A stretch of DNA of 64,000 nt. It comes from a virus. Each line of letters starts with the position of its first letter. Position 1 is the first letter of the stretch. Below, piece by piece: positions 42,598 to 50,492 of the stretch. The stretch spans positions 1 through 64,000 of IMG/VR virus record IMGVR_UViG_3300022752_005266; one strand, 5' to 3'. The position numbers were made by a program, and so were the translations under genes. The notes under the pieces were generated by a model. That model did no database searches. It had not been told where the DNA came from and saw nothing but the letters and a program-made list of their open reading frames with translations.

Positions 42598-42920
42598 CCG
42601 ATCTGGACCTGCTCGGCGCCGAGCTTGCGGCGCTGCTGAACGACGACGGCAACGGGGGCGACCTCGGCTACGCCGAGCACCTCGGCGACGGGGTGCTCGA
42701 CTCCGGGTGGAGTCGGCGCCGGCTCGATACGAAGCTGCGCGGCGAAGTGCGCATCCTGATCGAGGTGGACGGCGACACGCCGACGGCGGTCGTGGCCACG
42801 CTCTGGTACGACGAGGCGGGCGAGCCCGTCGAGGACGAGTGCCACGCCGAGGGGCTCGCCCTCGGCGACGTGGCCGGCATCCGCGCGGCGGTCGACGCCG
42901 CCCTCGGGGGTGCGCGATGA
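42594..42920 (+). CDS. Hypothetical acidic protein, 108 residues
   Basis: GTG 42594 is coupled by a GTGA overlap. The product is very acidic, with a helical start (LDLLGAELAALLNDDGNG), a beta-type middle (EVRILIEVDGDTPTAVVATL) and LWYDEAGEPVEDECH. Acidic small phage proteins of this size often act as inhibitors or DNA mimics, but there is no direct evidence here. Confidence 0.6.
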   Translation: MTDLDLLGAELAALLNDDGNGGDLGYAEHLGDGVLDSGWSRRRLDTKLRGEVRILIEVDGDTPTAVVATLWYDEAGEPVEDECHAEGLALGDVAGIRAAVDAALGGAR

Positions 42921-43231
42921 CCCGGCGGCAGTGGTCGTGCGGCTACACCGCCGCCGGGATGCGCGTCCACCTCGACCTCCGCCGGGACGGCGACGCGGGC
43001 ACGTTCACCCTGTGGTGCCGGGACGGCGACGAGGCCTACCGCGCCGGCTGCTGGGACTTCACCGATCAGCACGAGGAACTCGGCGCCGCGTTCGACGCGC
43101 AGGTGGCGATCGAGGTGCTGCTCCGGGGCGGCGAGGTGGACGAGCCGCCGCGCTGGTTCCCCGCCGCCGTGCTCGGCCTGCACGCGCTGGCCGACCCGAT
43201 CCGCGACGAGCCCGGTGCCCTCGGCGCGTAG
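42917..43231 (+). CDS. Hypothetical protein, 104 residues
   Basis: ATG 42917 overlaps the preceding stop (ATGA). The sequence contains QWSCGYTAAGMRVHLDLRRD, then AGTFTLWCRDGDEAYRAGCW and WDFTDQHEELGAAF; three cysteines are not in a recognised metal motif. It is the last gene of the 42.1-43.2 kb string. No family was recognised. Confidence 0.6.
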   Translation: MTRRQWSCGYTAAGMRVHLDLRRDGDAGTFTLWCRDGDEAYRAGCWDFTDQHEELGAAFDAQVAIEVLLRGGEVDEPPRWFPAAVLGLHALADPIRDEPGALGA

Positions 43232-43290
43232 CGCGCTGCTCTCCCGGCGGGACGGTCCTACCCCGTCTCGCCGGCTGCCGATAATCTTTC

Positions 43291-43319
43291 TTGACGCCGT
43301 CCTACCGGGGCGGTAAGTG
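43291..43319 (+). promoter_or_regulatory. Promoter-like site with perfect TACCG-GGG-CGGTA palindrome
   Basis: TTGACG (43291-43296) is 17 bases from TAAGTG (43314-43319). The spacer contains TACCG (43303-43307), GGG, and CGGTA (43311-43315), a perfect 5-bp dyad overlapping the -10. It precedes the gene at 43370. Confidence 0.55.
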
Positions 43320-43369
43320 TTTCTCACCGGCTGCCCGTGAGCCGGCCAACCCCGCACTCTGGAGTCAGC

Positions 43370-43624
43370 ATGCTCCCCAGCTGGATCGTCAACCCTGTCG
43401 ACGCCGAAACGGCGATCGAGATCACCCTCCTCGTCAGCCCTATGATCGACTTCTCGCAGGTGGAGGACAGCCGCGACGTGTCGGCCTACATCGGCGCGAT
43501 GGTCGGGGCGTTCCAGTCGAAGCACCGCGACGCCGACTGGAACTGCGAGGACTACCTCTCCGCGATCGAAAGCTTCGTCGCCGCCTACATCGCCGCCGAC
43601 CCCGTCCACTTCATCCGCGCCTAA
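43370..43624 (+). CDS. Hypothetical protein, 84 residues
   Basis: ATG 43370 (MLPSWIVNPVDAETAIEIT) has CTGGAGTC upstream, the same ribosome site as the next gene. The product is helical and acidic with aromatic residues (DADWNCEDYLSAIESFVAAY). No family was recognised. Confidence 0.6.
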   Translation: MLPSWIVNPVDAETAIEITLLVSPMIDFSQVEDSRDVSAYIGAMVGAFQSKHRDADWNCEDYLSAIESFVAAYIAADPVHFIRA

Positions 43625-43653
43625 GCGCATCACCCCCACCCTCTGGAGTCAAC

Positions 43654-45087
43654 ATGAACGCCGACCTCAACACCAACGCCGCCCCCCTCGCCCGCTGGAC
43701 CCGCCCCGACGGCTCGACCGTCGAGGGCCCCGCGCAGGACCTCATGCGCGACTACGCCGCGGCCGGCTTCGCCGGGCGCCTCGTGGCGGTCGACGCCGCG
43801 CCGGCCCCGGTCGCCGCTCCCGCGCCGGCCCTGCGCCCCGGTGTCGACGTCGACCCCGAGGCCGAGCGCCGGATCAAGGCGGCCGAGGCCTTCCTCTCCG
43901 CGCGCGGCTTCGCCCCGCCGCCGCCGTGGTTCGCGGCCGGCACGGAGATGCTCCCCGAGGGGCGCGCCACGTTCCGCGGGCTCGCCCGCCGGCACGAGGA
44001 GCAGCCCGCCTTCCGGGACGCGGCGGGCGCCGTCATCAGCCAGATCAAGGCCGAGCGCCGGAGCGACGTCCAGCTGGGCGACGCGCGTGCGCTGCGCCTG
44101 CTGCCCGACGGCACGCTCACCCGGGGCAAGGCGCCGATCGCGCTGGAGCCGCTCGCGCTCAAGGGCCTGATCTCGCGCTTCCCCAAGGCCTTCCCCGGCG
44201 CGTGGTCGTTCCTCTCCCTGCTCGACCCGGCGGCCCGGGCCGAGGCCGTCAACGCGCAGCTGTCCCGGCTGGGCGAGTGGTACGACGACGACGGCCGCAA
44301 CCTCCGGCTGCGCCTGCGCAACCTCGACGGGCGGTGGCAGGCGTTCGCGGCGGTGTCCCCGAGCTACATGCCCATGGACGCCGACAAGGTGCTGGGCGCC
44401 TACGTCGAGACGCTCGACGGGCTCGGCCTGCCCGACCCGCGCGGCGTCGTGGCGTACAACGGTGAGACGACCGACGTCACGATCCGCGCGACGTGGCACG
44501 CCCCCCAGAGCTTCCGCCCGAGCGTCGGCGACGTGTTCGAGTCCGGGATCGTCGGCCGCTCGAACGACGCGGGCGGCGGCGCCCACACCGGCGGGAACAC
44601 GTTCGTCCGCGTGCGCTGCATCAACTGCACGACGCTCGACTTCGGCGATGACGCGTTCCGCCGCGTGCACAAGGGCAGCCGCACGCAGGACCTCACCGCG
44701 GTCGGCCTGCGCCGCATCCAGCAGGACGTCGCCGGCCTCGTGAACCAGAGCGGCGAGGCCGCGCGGTACTTCCTCGACTCGTGGGGCGTGCTCCGCGAGA
44801 CGTCGATCCGCGACGTGTCGATCGGCGGCAAGAAGCACGCCGACCCGAAAGACGCGCTCCGCGCCCTCGTGAAGAGCGGCGAGCTCGACGCCGACGTGGC
44901 GCGCGACACCATGGTCGAGGCGCTTCTCCGCGGGTACGACGCCGAGCCCGGCGACACCCTGGCCGACGTGTTCAACGCGGTGACGCGCGCCGCGCACGAG
45001 GGGCTCCTCGACGAGATCCAGCGCTGGCGCGTCGAGCGCGCCGCCGGGGCCCTGCTCCCCGTGCTGGTCCAGCGCGCCGAGGCGTAG
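43654..45087 (+). CDS. DUF932-like phage protein, 477 residues
   Basis: ATG 43654 (MNADLNTNAAPLARWTRPDG) follows CTGGAGTC. After a Pro/Ala linker (about 45-70), the centre contains GDARALRLLPDGTLTRGKAP and the probable catalytic or binding core. GGAHTGGNTFVRVRCINCTT (about residues 305-330) resembles the region of DUF932 proteins in which an RVVCxNT motif follows a conserved G-rich segment. DUF932 proteins are widespread in phages and plasmids; their function is not established. A helical C-terminus of about 120 residues follows. The N-terminal 60 residues are unlike typical members. Confidence 0.6.
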   Translation: MNADLNTNAAPLARWTRPDGSTVEGPAQDLMRDYAAAGFAGRLVAVDAAPAPVAAPAPALRPGVDVDPEAERRIKAAEAFLSARGFAPPPPWFAAGTEMLPEGRATFRGLARRHEEQPAFRDAAGAVISQIKAERRSDVQLGDARALRLLPDGTLTRGKAPIALEPLALKGLISRFPKAFPGAWSFLSLLDPAARAEAVNAQLSRLGEWYDDDGRNLRLRLRNLDGRWQAFAAVSPSYMPMDADKVLGAYVETLDGLGLPDPRGVVAYNGETTDVTIRATWHAPQSFRPSVGDVFESGIVGRSNDAGGGAHTGGNTFVRVRCINCTTLDFGDDAFRRVHKGSRTQDLTAVGLRRIQQDVAGLVNQSGEAARYFLDSWGVLRETSIRDVSIGGKKHADPKDALRALVKSGELDADVARDTMVEALLRGYDAEPGDTLADVFNAVTRAAHEGLLDEIQRWRVERAAGALLPVLVQRAEA

Positions 45088-45163
45088 GCCGCTGCGCGGG
45101 GAGGCCTCGCCCTCCCCGCCCTGCGCGCCTGCCGGGGTCCGACCCCCCGGCGCCGAGGCGCGC

Positions 45164-45223
45164 AGAATAGCCGGCCTCCGCGGGCTTTCTCCGTTGACTC
45201 GCCAGTCGACGGCCGGCTATTCT
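45164..45223 (+). other. Long nested inverted repeat, terminator-like
   Basis: AGAATAGCCGGCC (45164-45176) and GGCCGGCTATTCT (45211-45223) form a perfect 13-bp stem. Inside it, CCGTTGACT/AGTCGACGG forms a second 9-bp hairpin with loop CGCC, leaving a one-sided TCCGCGGGCTTTCT bulge. It lies between the DUF932-like gene and the next promoter, suggesting a terminator, though no U run follows. Confidence 0.65.
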
Positions 45224-45230
45224 CCGCACC

Positions 45231-45259
45231 TCGACATACCGCTCCGGTATCGCTATACT
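45231..45259 (+). promoter_or_regulatory. Promoter with perfect TACCG-CTC-CGGTA operator-like palindrome
   Basis: TCGACA (45231-45236) is 17 bases from TATACT (45254-45259). The spacer contains the 5-bp dyad TACCG (45237-45241) and CGGTA (45245-45249) around CTC. The dyad adjoins the -35, a normal operator position. It drives the gene string beginning at 45283. Confidence 0.65.
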
Positions 45260-45282
45260 CCCCCGACCCCGAGGACCTCACC

Positions 45283-45627
45283 ATGAACGACCGCGCTTTC
45301 GGCGCCGCCCTCGACGCCTACCATGACCGCCTCTTCTCGCGCGCCTACGACGGCGACGACCCCGAGCGCCTCCTCGCCGACGAGGCGGCCGCCGTCCTGG
45401 CGGGCGCCGGCTACGCCGTCGAGGACGTCCGCGATGACGGCTTCCTCGTCCGCGTGGGCGACCACGTCGTCTGCGTTTCCGAGGACGAGGATCACCCGCG
45501 CCGCTGGGAGGTGTCCACGTCCACCCGGCTGTACGCGCAGCGCCTCGGCCGCATCAGCCGCCACCTCGACGGTGACGTGCTCGGCGACTTCCGGCGCGCC
45601 ACCCGCTCTCTGACCAGCAGCCAGTAA
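45283..45627 (+). CDS. Hypothetical acidic protein, 114 residues
   Basis: ATG 45283 follows GAGGACC. The N-terminal half is helical and acidic (RLLADEAAAVLAGAGY). The middle is beta-type (DDGFLVRVGDHVVCVSEDED) and the C-terminus basic-helical (LYAQRLGRISRHLDGDV). It is the first gene after the promoter at 45231. No family was recognised. Confidence 0.6.
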   Translation: MNDRAFGAALDAYHDRLFSRAYDGDDPERLLADEAAAVLAGAGYAVEDVRDDGFLVRVGDHVVCVSEDEDHPRRWEVSTSTRLYAQRLGRISRHLDGDVLGDFRRATRSLTSSQ

Positions 45628-45641
45628 GAAGGAGTCTCCCG

Positions 45642-46022
45642 ATGCTTCCCCTCCCCTCCCCGCAGCACCGCATCCTCTCCGCCATCGTGGGCGTGGCGCA
45701 CGAGCTCCACCTCGACGCCACGCTCGACTCCGACGGTAGCCGACTCGGCGGTACGATCTACTTCTACCCGGCGGGCCTGTTCGACGCCGTGGCCTCGCTC
45801 GCGTACGAGGTGTGCGCCGACGGCGCCCTGCAGCTGAACCTGTACGACGACGACGGCCGCAGCGTCGACGTTCTGGGCGACGACACGCGCACCGGCCGCA
45901 CCTACGTCGAGATCACCCCCGAGAACGGGCAGCAGGCCGTCGAGGCGGTCTGCAGCCGGCTCGCCGAGATCGTCGGCGTGGACCCGCATATCTACGCAGG
46001 CCCCCTTCGCCCCCGAACCTAA
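45642..46022 (+). CDS. Hypothetical protein, 126 residues
   Basis: ATG 45642 has AAGGAGTC upstream. It combines helical and beta-type segments (HELHLDATLDSDGSRLGGT, ALQLNLYDDDGRSVDVLGDD) and ends in PHIYAGPLRPRT. It is acidic. No family was recognised. Confidence 0.6.
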   Translation: MLPLPSPQHRILSAIVGVAHELHLDATLDSDGSRLGGTIYFYPAGLFDAVASLAYEVCADGALQLNLYDDDGRSVDVLGDDTRTGRTYVEITPENGQQAVEAVCSRLAEIVGVDPHIYAGPLRPRT

Positions 46023-46037
46023 CGAGGAGTTACGACA

Positions 46038-46301
46038 ATGTCCAGCACCGTATCGAAGTATCGACCCCCCATCCGCACGCGCTCCGGCACCCGGATCGAA
46101 CGCGCGTGGGCGTACATCCGCGTGGCGCAGACGACCGAGAACGCGAACGACTTCCTGGGCGCGCTCGCCGGCGCGATCGAGTCGTCCGACGGCCTGTTCT
46201 TCTCCGACCGGCGCATGGTCCTCGACCGCGTGTTCGAGATCCAGCGCGAGCGCGGGCCGCGCCTCGTGCCTGAGCAGCTGGCCGGAGCGTTCGAAGAATG
46301 A
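46038..46301 (+). CDS. Hypothetical protein, 87 residues
   Basis: ATG 46038 has GAGGAG upstream. The N-terminus is basic (SKYRPPIRTRSGTRIERA), followed by helices (NDFLGALAGAIESSDGLFF, RRMVLDRVFEIQRER). Its stop overlaps the next ATG. No family was recognised. Confidence 0.6.
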   Translation: MSSTVSKYRPPIRTRSGTRIERAWAYIRVAQTTENANDFLGALAGAIESSDGLFFSDRRMVLDRVFEIQRERGPRLVPEQLAGAFEE

Positions 46302-46417
46302 GCGCCGCCGTCTGCCTCGGAGCCTGCATTGTCCTGCTCGGCGGGGCATATGCGATCGTCCTCTTCTACGCGTTCACTTCCCCGAAAGCCTCACACGGAT
46401 GGGATGACAATGACTAA
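46298..46417 (+). CDS. Tiny membrane protein, 39 residues
   Basis: ATG 46298 overlaps the preceding stop (ATGA). Residues 4-27 (AVCLGACIVLLGGAYAIVLF) form one membrane helix, followed by a short polar tail ending HGWDDND. The stop overlaps the following gene by 14 bases. Too short for homology recognition by eye; the stop-start coupling and clean helix support it. Confidence 0.55.
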   Translation: MSAAVCLGACIVLLGGAYAIVLFYAFTSPKASHGWDDND

Positions 46418-46862
46418 GACCCGCCAGCCTGCCGCCCTCACGCTCACCGTCACCGACTCACACGCGGCGGTCACGCTCGCCGCACCGGGGGCGCCCGGCG
46501 TCTCCGTCTCCCGCACCGGCGAGGACGAGCGCACCGCCATCGCCGCCTCGCTCCGCGGCCTCGCGGACACGCTCGAAGCCAACCGGCGCGAGGAGCGCCG
46601 AGCCGGCGAGACGACCTGGGTACGCATGTCCATCCTCGTGGACGTTGAGGTGTCGGTTGCCGAGGCCGCCCGGATGCGCGTCTGCGAGGAGCGCGTCAAC
46701 CGTGGCAGCGTCGACGTCGGCGCCATCGCGGCCGCCGAGGAGTCGCTCCGGATCGCGACGGGCTGGATGGCCACGGCGCTCCACGACAACGACGCGCGCC
46801 GCTGGATCGCGTTCGACTGGTCGCCGGTGGACGAGTGCTTCGACGCGATGGAGGACCAGTGA
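46404..46862 (+). CDS. Hypothetical protein, 152 residues
   Basis: ATG 46404 (MTMTKTRQPAALTLTVTD) gives 152 residues; ATG 46410 is also open. The first third is beta-type (SHAAVTLAAPGAPGVSVS). The rest is helical and acidic, with EERVNRGSVDVGAIAAAEES and WIAFDWSPVDECFDAMEDQ. No family was recognised. Confidence 0.6.
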   Translation: MTMTKTRQPAALTLTVTDSHAAVTLAAPGAPGVSVSRTGEDERTAIAASLRGLADTLEANRREERRAGETTWVRMSILVDVEVSVAEAARMRVCEERVNRGSVDVGAIAAAEESLRIATGWMATALHDNDARRWIAFDWSPVDECFDAMEDQ

Positions 46863-47287
46863 GCACGACGTTCTGGTGCCCGGACGCGCCGACGATGCGC
46901 GTGCCCTGCCCCTACTGCGAAGCAGAGGGGAAGCGCTGCGACAGCTACTGCCGCGGCTACGATGAGATGAGCCTCGCCCCCGAGGTGAACCTCTCCAGCG
47001 GACACGCCGCGCTCCAGTTGGCCGTGCTCGGCGTCGAGCACGAGGGCGAGCCCTACGGCAAGCTGACCGGCAGCCAGCTATCCGATCTGCTCCAGCGGGC
47101 GATGTTCGTCCTCGCCACGGGCAAGCTGGCCGAACTGGTCGAGGCGCCGAGCGAGAGCACCGGCCCGCTCGGTTGCCGGGTGGTCAGCCTCGGCCTTTCC
47201 TGCGAGCGGTTGACGAGCACGATGGAGCGGCTCGTCGACCTGTTCGACTACGCCGCCCGCAACCGGCTCGCCGTCCACTACGGTTAG
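46859..47287 (+). CDS. Cysteine-rich N-terminal (zinc-finger-like) hypothetical protein
   Basis: The product is 142 residues from GTG 46859 (GTGA overlap). Cysteines lie in FWCPDAPTMRVPCPYCEAEG, followed by KRCDSYCRGYDE. The C-x8-C-x2-C ... C-x3-C spacing suggests one or two zinc sites. A helical body follows. Its stop converges with the minus-strand small terminase gene, overlapping by four bases (47284-47287). Function is unknown. Confidence 0.6.
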   Translation: MSTTFWCPDAPTMRVPCPYCEAEGKRCDSYCRGYDEMSLAPEVNLSSGHAALQLAVLGVEHEGEPYGKLTGSQLSDLLQRAMFVLATGKLAELVEAPSESTGPLGCRVVSLGLSCERLTSTMERLVDLFDYAARNRLAVHYG

Positions 47288-47856
47288 CCGGAGGAGCGCC
47301 CCGCCGCGACGATACGCGCGAGGCGCTCGTCGAAGTCCACGTCGACACGGATGGCCGTCTCCTGCACAGAGGCGGCCTTCGTCGCGACCTCCACGAGGCC
47401 GCACCGATCGAGGATCAGCTCGGCCGCCTTGAGCCGATCCTTGGGAGTGGTGGCCTCGTCCTGCATCAGGACCACGAGCGTGCCGATGGCCTCGTTCGCG
47501 GCGTCTTCGAGCTCCTGGCCGAGCGTGCGCCGGCGAAGCTCGCGGCCCCGCTCGATCGCTCCCTTGATGGCCGGCTCCTCCGCCCAGCCCCACACGATGT
47601 GCGGGCGCAGGCGGAGCTTCCGGCTCACCTCGCGCACCGTGTAGCCGGCGCTCAGCAGCTGGACGGCGACGGCCCGGCACTCCGGGTCGTTCGCGAACGC
47701 CGTCTGCTGGGCGAGCATCTCCACGACCTCGGCCTCGGCCGCGGCCTCGACGCGAACTGCGCGGGCCGGCGCAGCCGGCGGGGAGAACGAAGGCGCGATG
47801 GTCCCGAGTCCGGGGGGAGTAGGGACGACGACGCGAGGGGTTTCGGATTCCGCCAT
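47284..47856 (-). CDS. terS: Probable terminase small subunit
   Basis: The product is 190 residues from ATG 47856, with GGAGG six bases upstream; upstream ATGs at 47874 and 47877 lack a site. After a Pro/Ala/Val-rich N-terminus, a helix-turn-helix spans LLSAGYTVREVSRKLRLRPH, then IVWGWAEEPAIKGAIERG. Next comes the helical oligomerisation region, with ATTPKDRLKAAELILDRCG, a pattern typical of TerS proteins. TerS recognises packaging sites and regulates the large subunit. It lies 19 kb from terL and on the opposite strand, which is unusual. Confidence 0.7.
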   Translation of the reverse strand: MAESETPRVVVPTPPGLGTIAPSFSPPAAPARAVRVEAAAEAEVVEMLAQQTAFANDPECRAVAVQLLSAGYTVREVSRKLRLRPHIVWGWAEEPAIKGAIERGRELRRRTLGQELEDAANEAIGTLVVLMQDEATTPKDRLKAAELILDRCGLVEVATKAASVQETAIRVDVDFDERLARIVAAGRSSG

Positions 47857-47877
47857 GGAAGCCTCCGCCCCCATCAT

Positions 47878-47891
47878 AACCGGAGCGTCAA
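47878..47891 (-). promoter_or_regulatory. TTGACG-N4-CGGT regulatory site before terS
   Basis: On the minus strand TTGACG (47891-47886) is followed by CTCCGGTTAT. The TGA within it is the stop codon of the 163-residue gene. At spacing 17 there is only the ribosome site, so this copy has no clear -10 and may be an operator rather than a promoter. Confidence 0.45.
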
Positions 47892-48379
47892 GGCTTGCGG
47901 GCGCGAGCGTTCCGGCGGGCGACCCGGCTCACCGTCCGGTGGGCGTGGAGCGCGCAGAAGGTACCGCGCGCACCGGGCACCACGAACGCGCCTTCGTTCC
48001 GGCACTGGAGCTTGGTCGTCGGCTCGATGAAGTAGCCGCACGGGTACTTCTTCCCGTCCTTCGAGACGCGGCGGCTGACCGTCTCGGGCAGCACGTCCAC
48101 GTACCAGGGCGGCCGCTCGTTCGTGCGGTCCACGAGGCGCGACTCCATCATCTGGATCATCCGGCGGGCGCCTTCGCCCTCGTGCTCGCGGAGCACCTCG
48201 ATGGCCGCCTCGACGTGGCGCACCGTGACCGGCCGCCCGAGCAGCACGAGTCCGGCGAGCACGGCGAGCGCGTCGCCCTCCCGGCGTTGCCAGAAGAGCG
48301 CGAGCTCGCCGAGCCGCTTGCCGATGCGGACCTCGTAGTGCGCCGGGAGCTTAGGCTTCGAGGACATCGTCGAGGACAT
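47888..48379 (-). CDS. Hypothetical protein with C-terminal cysteine motif
   Basis: The product is 163 residues from ATG 48379; ATG 48367 is also open. A helical N-terminal half contains RRMIQMMESRLVDRTNERP. The C-terminal part has YPCGYFIEPTTKLQCRNEG and RGTFCALHAHRTVSRVARR; with C, C, C and two H this may form a zinc site and a basic tail. It overlaps the end of the ATPase gene by 29 bases. No family was recognised. Confidence 0.55.
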   Translation of the reverse strand: MSSTMSSKPKLPAHYEVRIGKRLGELALFWQRREGDALAVLAGLVLLGRPVTVRHVEAAIEVLREHEGEGARRMIQMMESRLVDRTNERPPWYVDVLPETVSRRVSKDGKKYPCGYFIEPTTKLQCRNEGAFVVPGARGTFCALHAHRTVSRVARRNARARKP

Positions 48380-50492
48380 GATTATCCACCGCCATGCGGG
48401 AGATCTGGTACACGCGGATCGGCGCCCCGTTGATCCGGGCCACCGTCGTCCGGGTCCGGCTCACCTTGCCCTCGGCGGCACCGGTGCGCTCCGTTGCCAC
48501 GATCCAGCCACGCTCCGTCCAGCGGTCCACGATCTCGTCGATCTGGAACCCTTGCGCTTCCAGCACCTCGCGCAGCGTCGAGGGCAGGATGGCGATGAAC
48601 CGCCAGTCGTCGCTGTTCTCCCAGGCGCCGGCCCAGCCCTTGCTCGGGATAGCCGGGCTGCCGCTGTGCAACGTCTCGTGCCGTCCCCAGAAGCGGCTCT
48701 GGTTCGCCGAGCACCACGACACCGTCTCGATGAACGCAGCGTGCGGACGGTCGCGCTCGACCTCCAGTCGGTGCAGCGCGTCGACCGCGAACGCCATCGG
48801 GTCCTCGTCCGGCAGCGGCACGCCGAGGTGGTGGATGATGGTCGACACGACATGCAGCGTGGCGAGGTTGCCACTGTGACGGCGGGACACGGCCGTCTTC
48901 GCGAAGCCGGCGTACTGGTCCTTCGTCTCCTTCCAGATGCGGCGAAGCTCGCCGTGCTGGTCCTGCATCCCGATCAGGTACTCCAAGATCTTCCGGCCGA
49001 GGTGGCCGTGGTTGTGGAGGATGCCGGTCGTGACCTCTTCCGCCGCTGGTCCACCGACCGCCATGTCCGAGCCCATCGGCTTCCCCATCAGCGACAGGAC
49101 GCGCGCACGGGTGCCGCCGTCCTGCGAGAAGGACGTGGCCGCGGCCTCACCGGAGGTGAGCATCACCGTGCGCCACGACGCCGTCTGGCGCGTTCCGTCC
49201 GGGGCGCCGCGGCCTCGGCCCTGCCCGTTCGCGAAGTCGTAGATGACGTCGCGCACGACACGGGAGTCCTTCGCCCGCTTCGTCTCGTCGAGAATCACCG
49301 GCAGGTTGCAGAGGAACCCGCAGAGCCGCTCGATGAAGACCTTCGTGCTGTCCCACGAGTACATCGCCGTCGGCGTGTTGTCGGAGGGCCGCCCCCACAC
49401 CGAGGCCGCAACGCGCAGCGCCGTGGTCTTCCCGCTCGACGTCTCGCCGTTGAAGTCGACGACGAACGACGGCGCGTTGAACACCTCCAGGAACGGCGCC
49501 GCTGCGCTGGCGTAGAGCGCGAGCCACATCGGCGTGAACGGCCGCATGGCCTCCATCGCTTCGAGCCATTCCTCCCACGTTCCGGAGGTGCGCCAGCCCT
49601 CGCGGACGCTCTCCAGCCCGAGCGGCGGGGTGAGCTCCACACCTTCGTCCGAGGTGGACATGGTGTAGAAGATCTCCGGCAGGAGGAATCCCTTCACCCC
49701 GTTCTGGTCAATCCAGCCCATCCGGCTGGCCGACTGCGCCGCCGTGAGGCGGTGCATGTTCTCCGCCTCGAACTCGGCGAGCCAGTCGATCAGCGCGCCG
49801 GCAGAGTTGGACGTGACCGGCACCTCGATGTCGGCGAGGCCGATGAGCTTCTGGCTGGAGAGGCAGACGCCGCGGTCCACCGCGCGCATCGTCCATCCGG
49901 CGGGGGTCCGCCACATGAGCAGCCGCTTCGCCGTGCCGGTGAGCACGTCGTGCGTCCGGCCGATGAAGAAGATCGGCGCGGTCGCCACGCGCGTCGTCGA
50001 GCTGGACCCATCCGCCAGGACGTTCAGCTTGAACACACCCGTCGGGTCGACGAGGTAGCCGCGCGGAACCCGCAGCGAGTCGAGGTGTCCCGGCTCGATG
50101 AGCGCAGGCGGCGGCGCACCTGCCCCCAGCGCCGTGCCGAGGGAGATGAGCGAGTTGTCCTGCACCACCCCGATAACCCGGTCCAGCGACGCACGCCGCC
50201 GCTCGATGACGAGCCGCTTCAGCGCCGAGCGCAGCGCCTTCGCGCGCGTGACCTGCCCCGGCAACATCTCGATGACGGCGAGCATGCTGGAGACGGACGC
50301 CTCGTCCGCGAGCCACGCATCGGCGATGTTCGACAGCGCGTCCGCGCGTTGGATGGCGGCCCACGCCGCGAGGTGGTTGGCCTTCTCGGTCGACGAGAGC
50401 TGGTTCTGCAACACCCGCAGCAGGTCCAGCCCCTGCGATACGGTATCCGGCTTATCGACTTCTTCTGCTGTCTCGTCGAGAGGTTCATTCAT
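48351..50492 (-). CDS. DUF927-type ATPase, probable replication primase/helicase-like protein
   Basis: The product is 713 residues from ATG 50492 (MNEPLDETAEEVDKPD); the longer upstream frame is a shadow. The C-terminal half contains Walker A GETSSGKTT (349-357) in DFNGETSSGKTTALRVAASV and Walker B VILDETKRAKD near 398. I associate this context with the DUF927 family (superfamily II-like, phage and plasmid primase C-terminus). A further winged segment at the C-terminus could bind DNA (RWTERGWIVATERTGA). It lies in the replication cluster and probably supports DNA unwinding or loading. Primase chemistry itself was not seen in the N-terminal half. Confidence 0.7.
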   Translation of the reverse strand: MNEPLDETAEEVDKPDTVSQGLDLLRVLQNQLSSTEKANHLAAWAAIQRADALSNIADAWLADEASVSSMLAVIEMLPGQVTRAKALRSALKRLVIERRRASLDRVIGVVQDNSLISLGTALGAGAPPPALIEPGHLDSLRVPRGYLVDPTGVFKLNVLADGSSSTTRVATAPIFFIGRTHDVLTGTAKRLLMWRTPAGWTMRAVDRGVCLSSQKLIGLADIEVPVTSNSAGALIDWLAEFEAENMHRLTAAQSASRMGWIDQNGVKGFLLPEIFYTMSTSDEGVELTPPLGLESVREGWRTSGTWEEWLEAMEAMRPFTPMWLALYASAAAPFLEVFNAPSFVVDFNGETSSGKTTALRVAASVWGRPSDNTPTAMYSWDSTKVFIERLCGFLCNLPVILDETKRAKDSRVVRDVIYDFANGQGRGRGAPDGTRQTASWRTVMLTSGEAAATSFSQDGGTRARVLSLMGKPMGSDMAVGGPAAEEVTTGILHNHGHLGRKILEYLIGMQDQHGELRRIWKETKDQYAGFAKTAVSRRHSGNLATLHVVSTIIHHLGVPLPDEDPMAFAVDALHRLEVERDRPHAAFIETVSWCSANQSRFWGRHETLHSGSPAIPSKGWAGAWENSDDWRFIAILPSTLREVLEAQGFQIDEIVDRWTERGWIVATERTGAAEGKVSRTRTTVARINGAPIRVYQISRMAVDNHVLDDVLEA

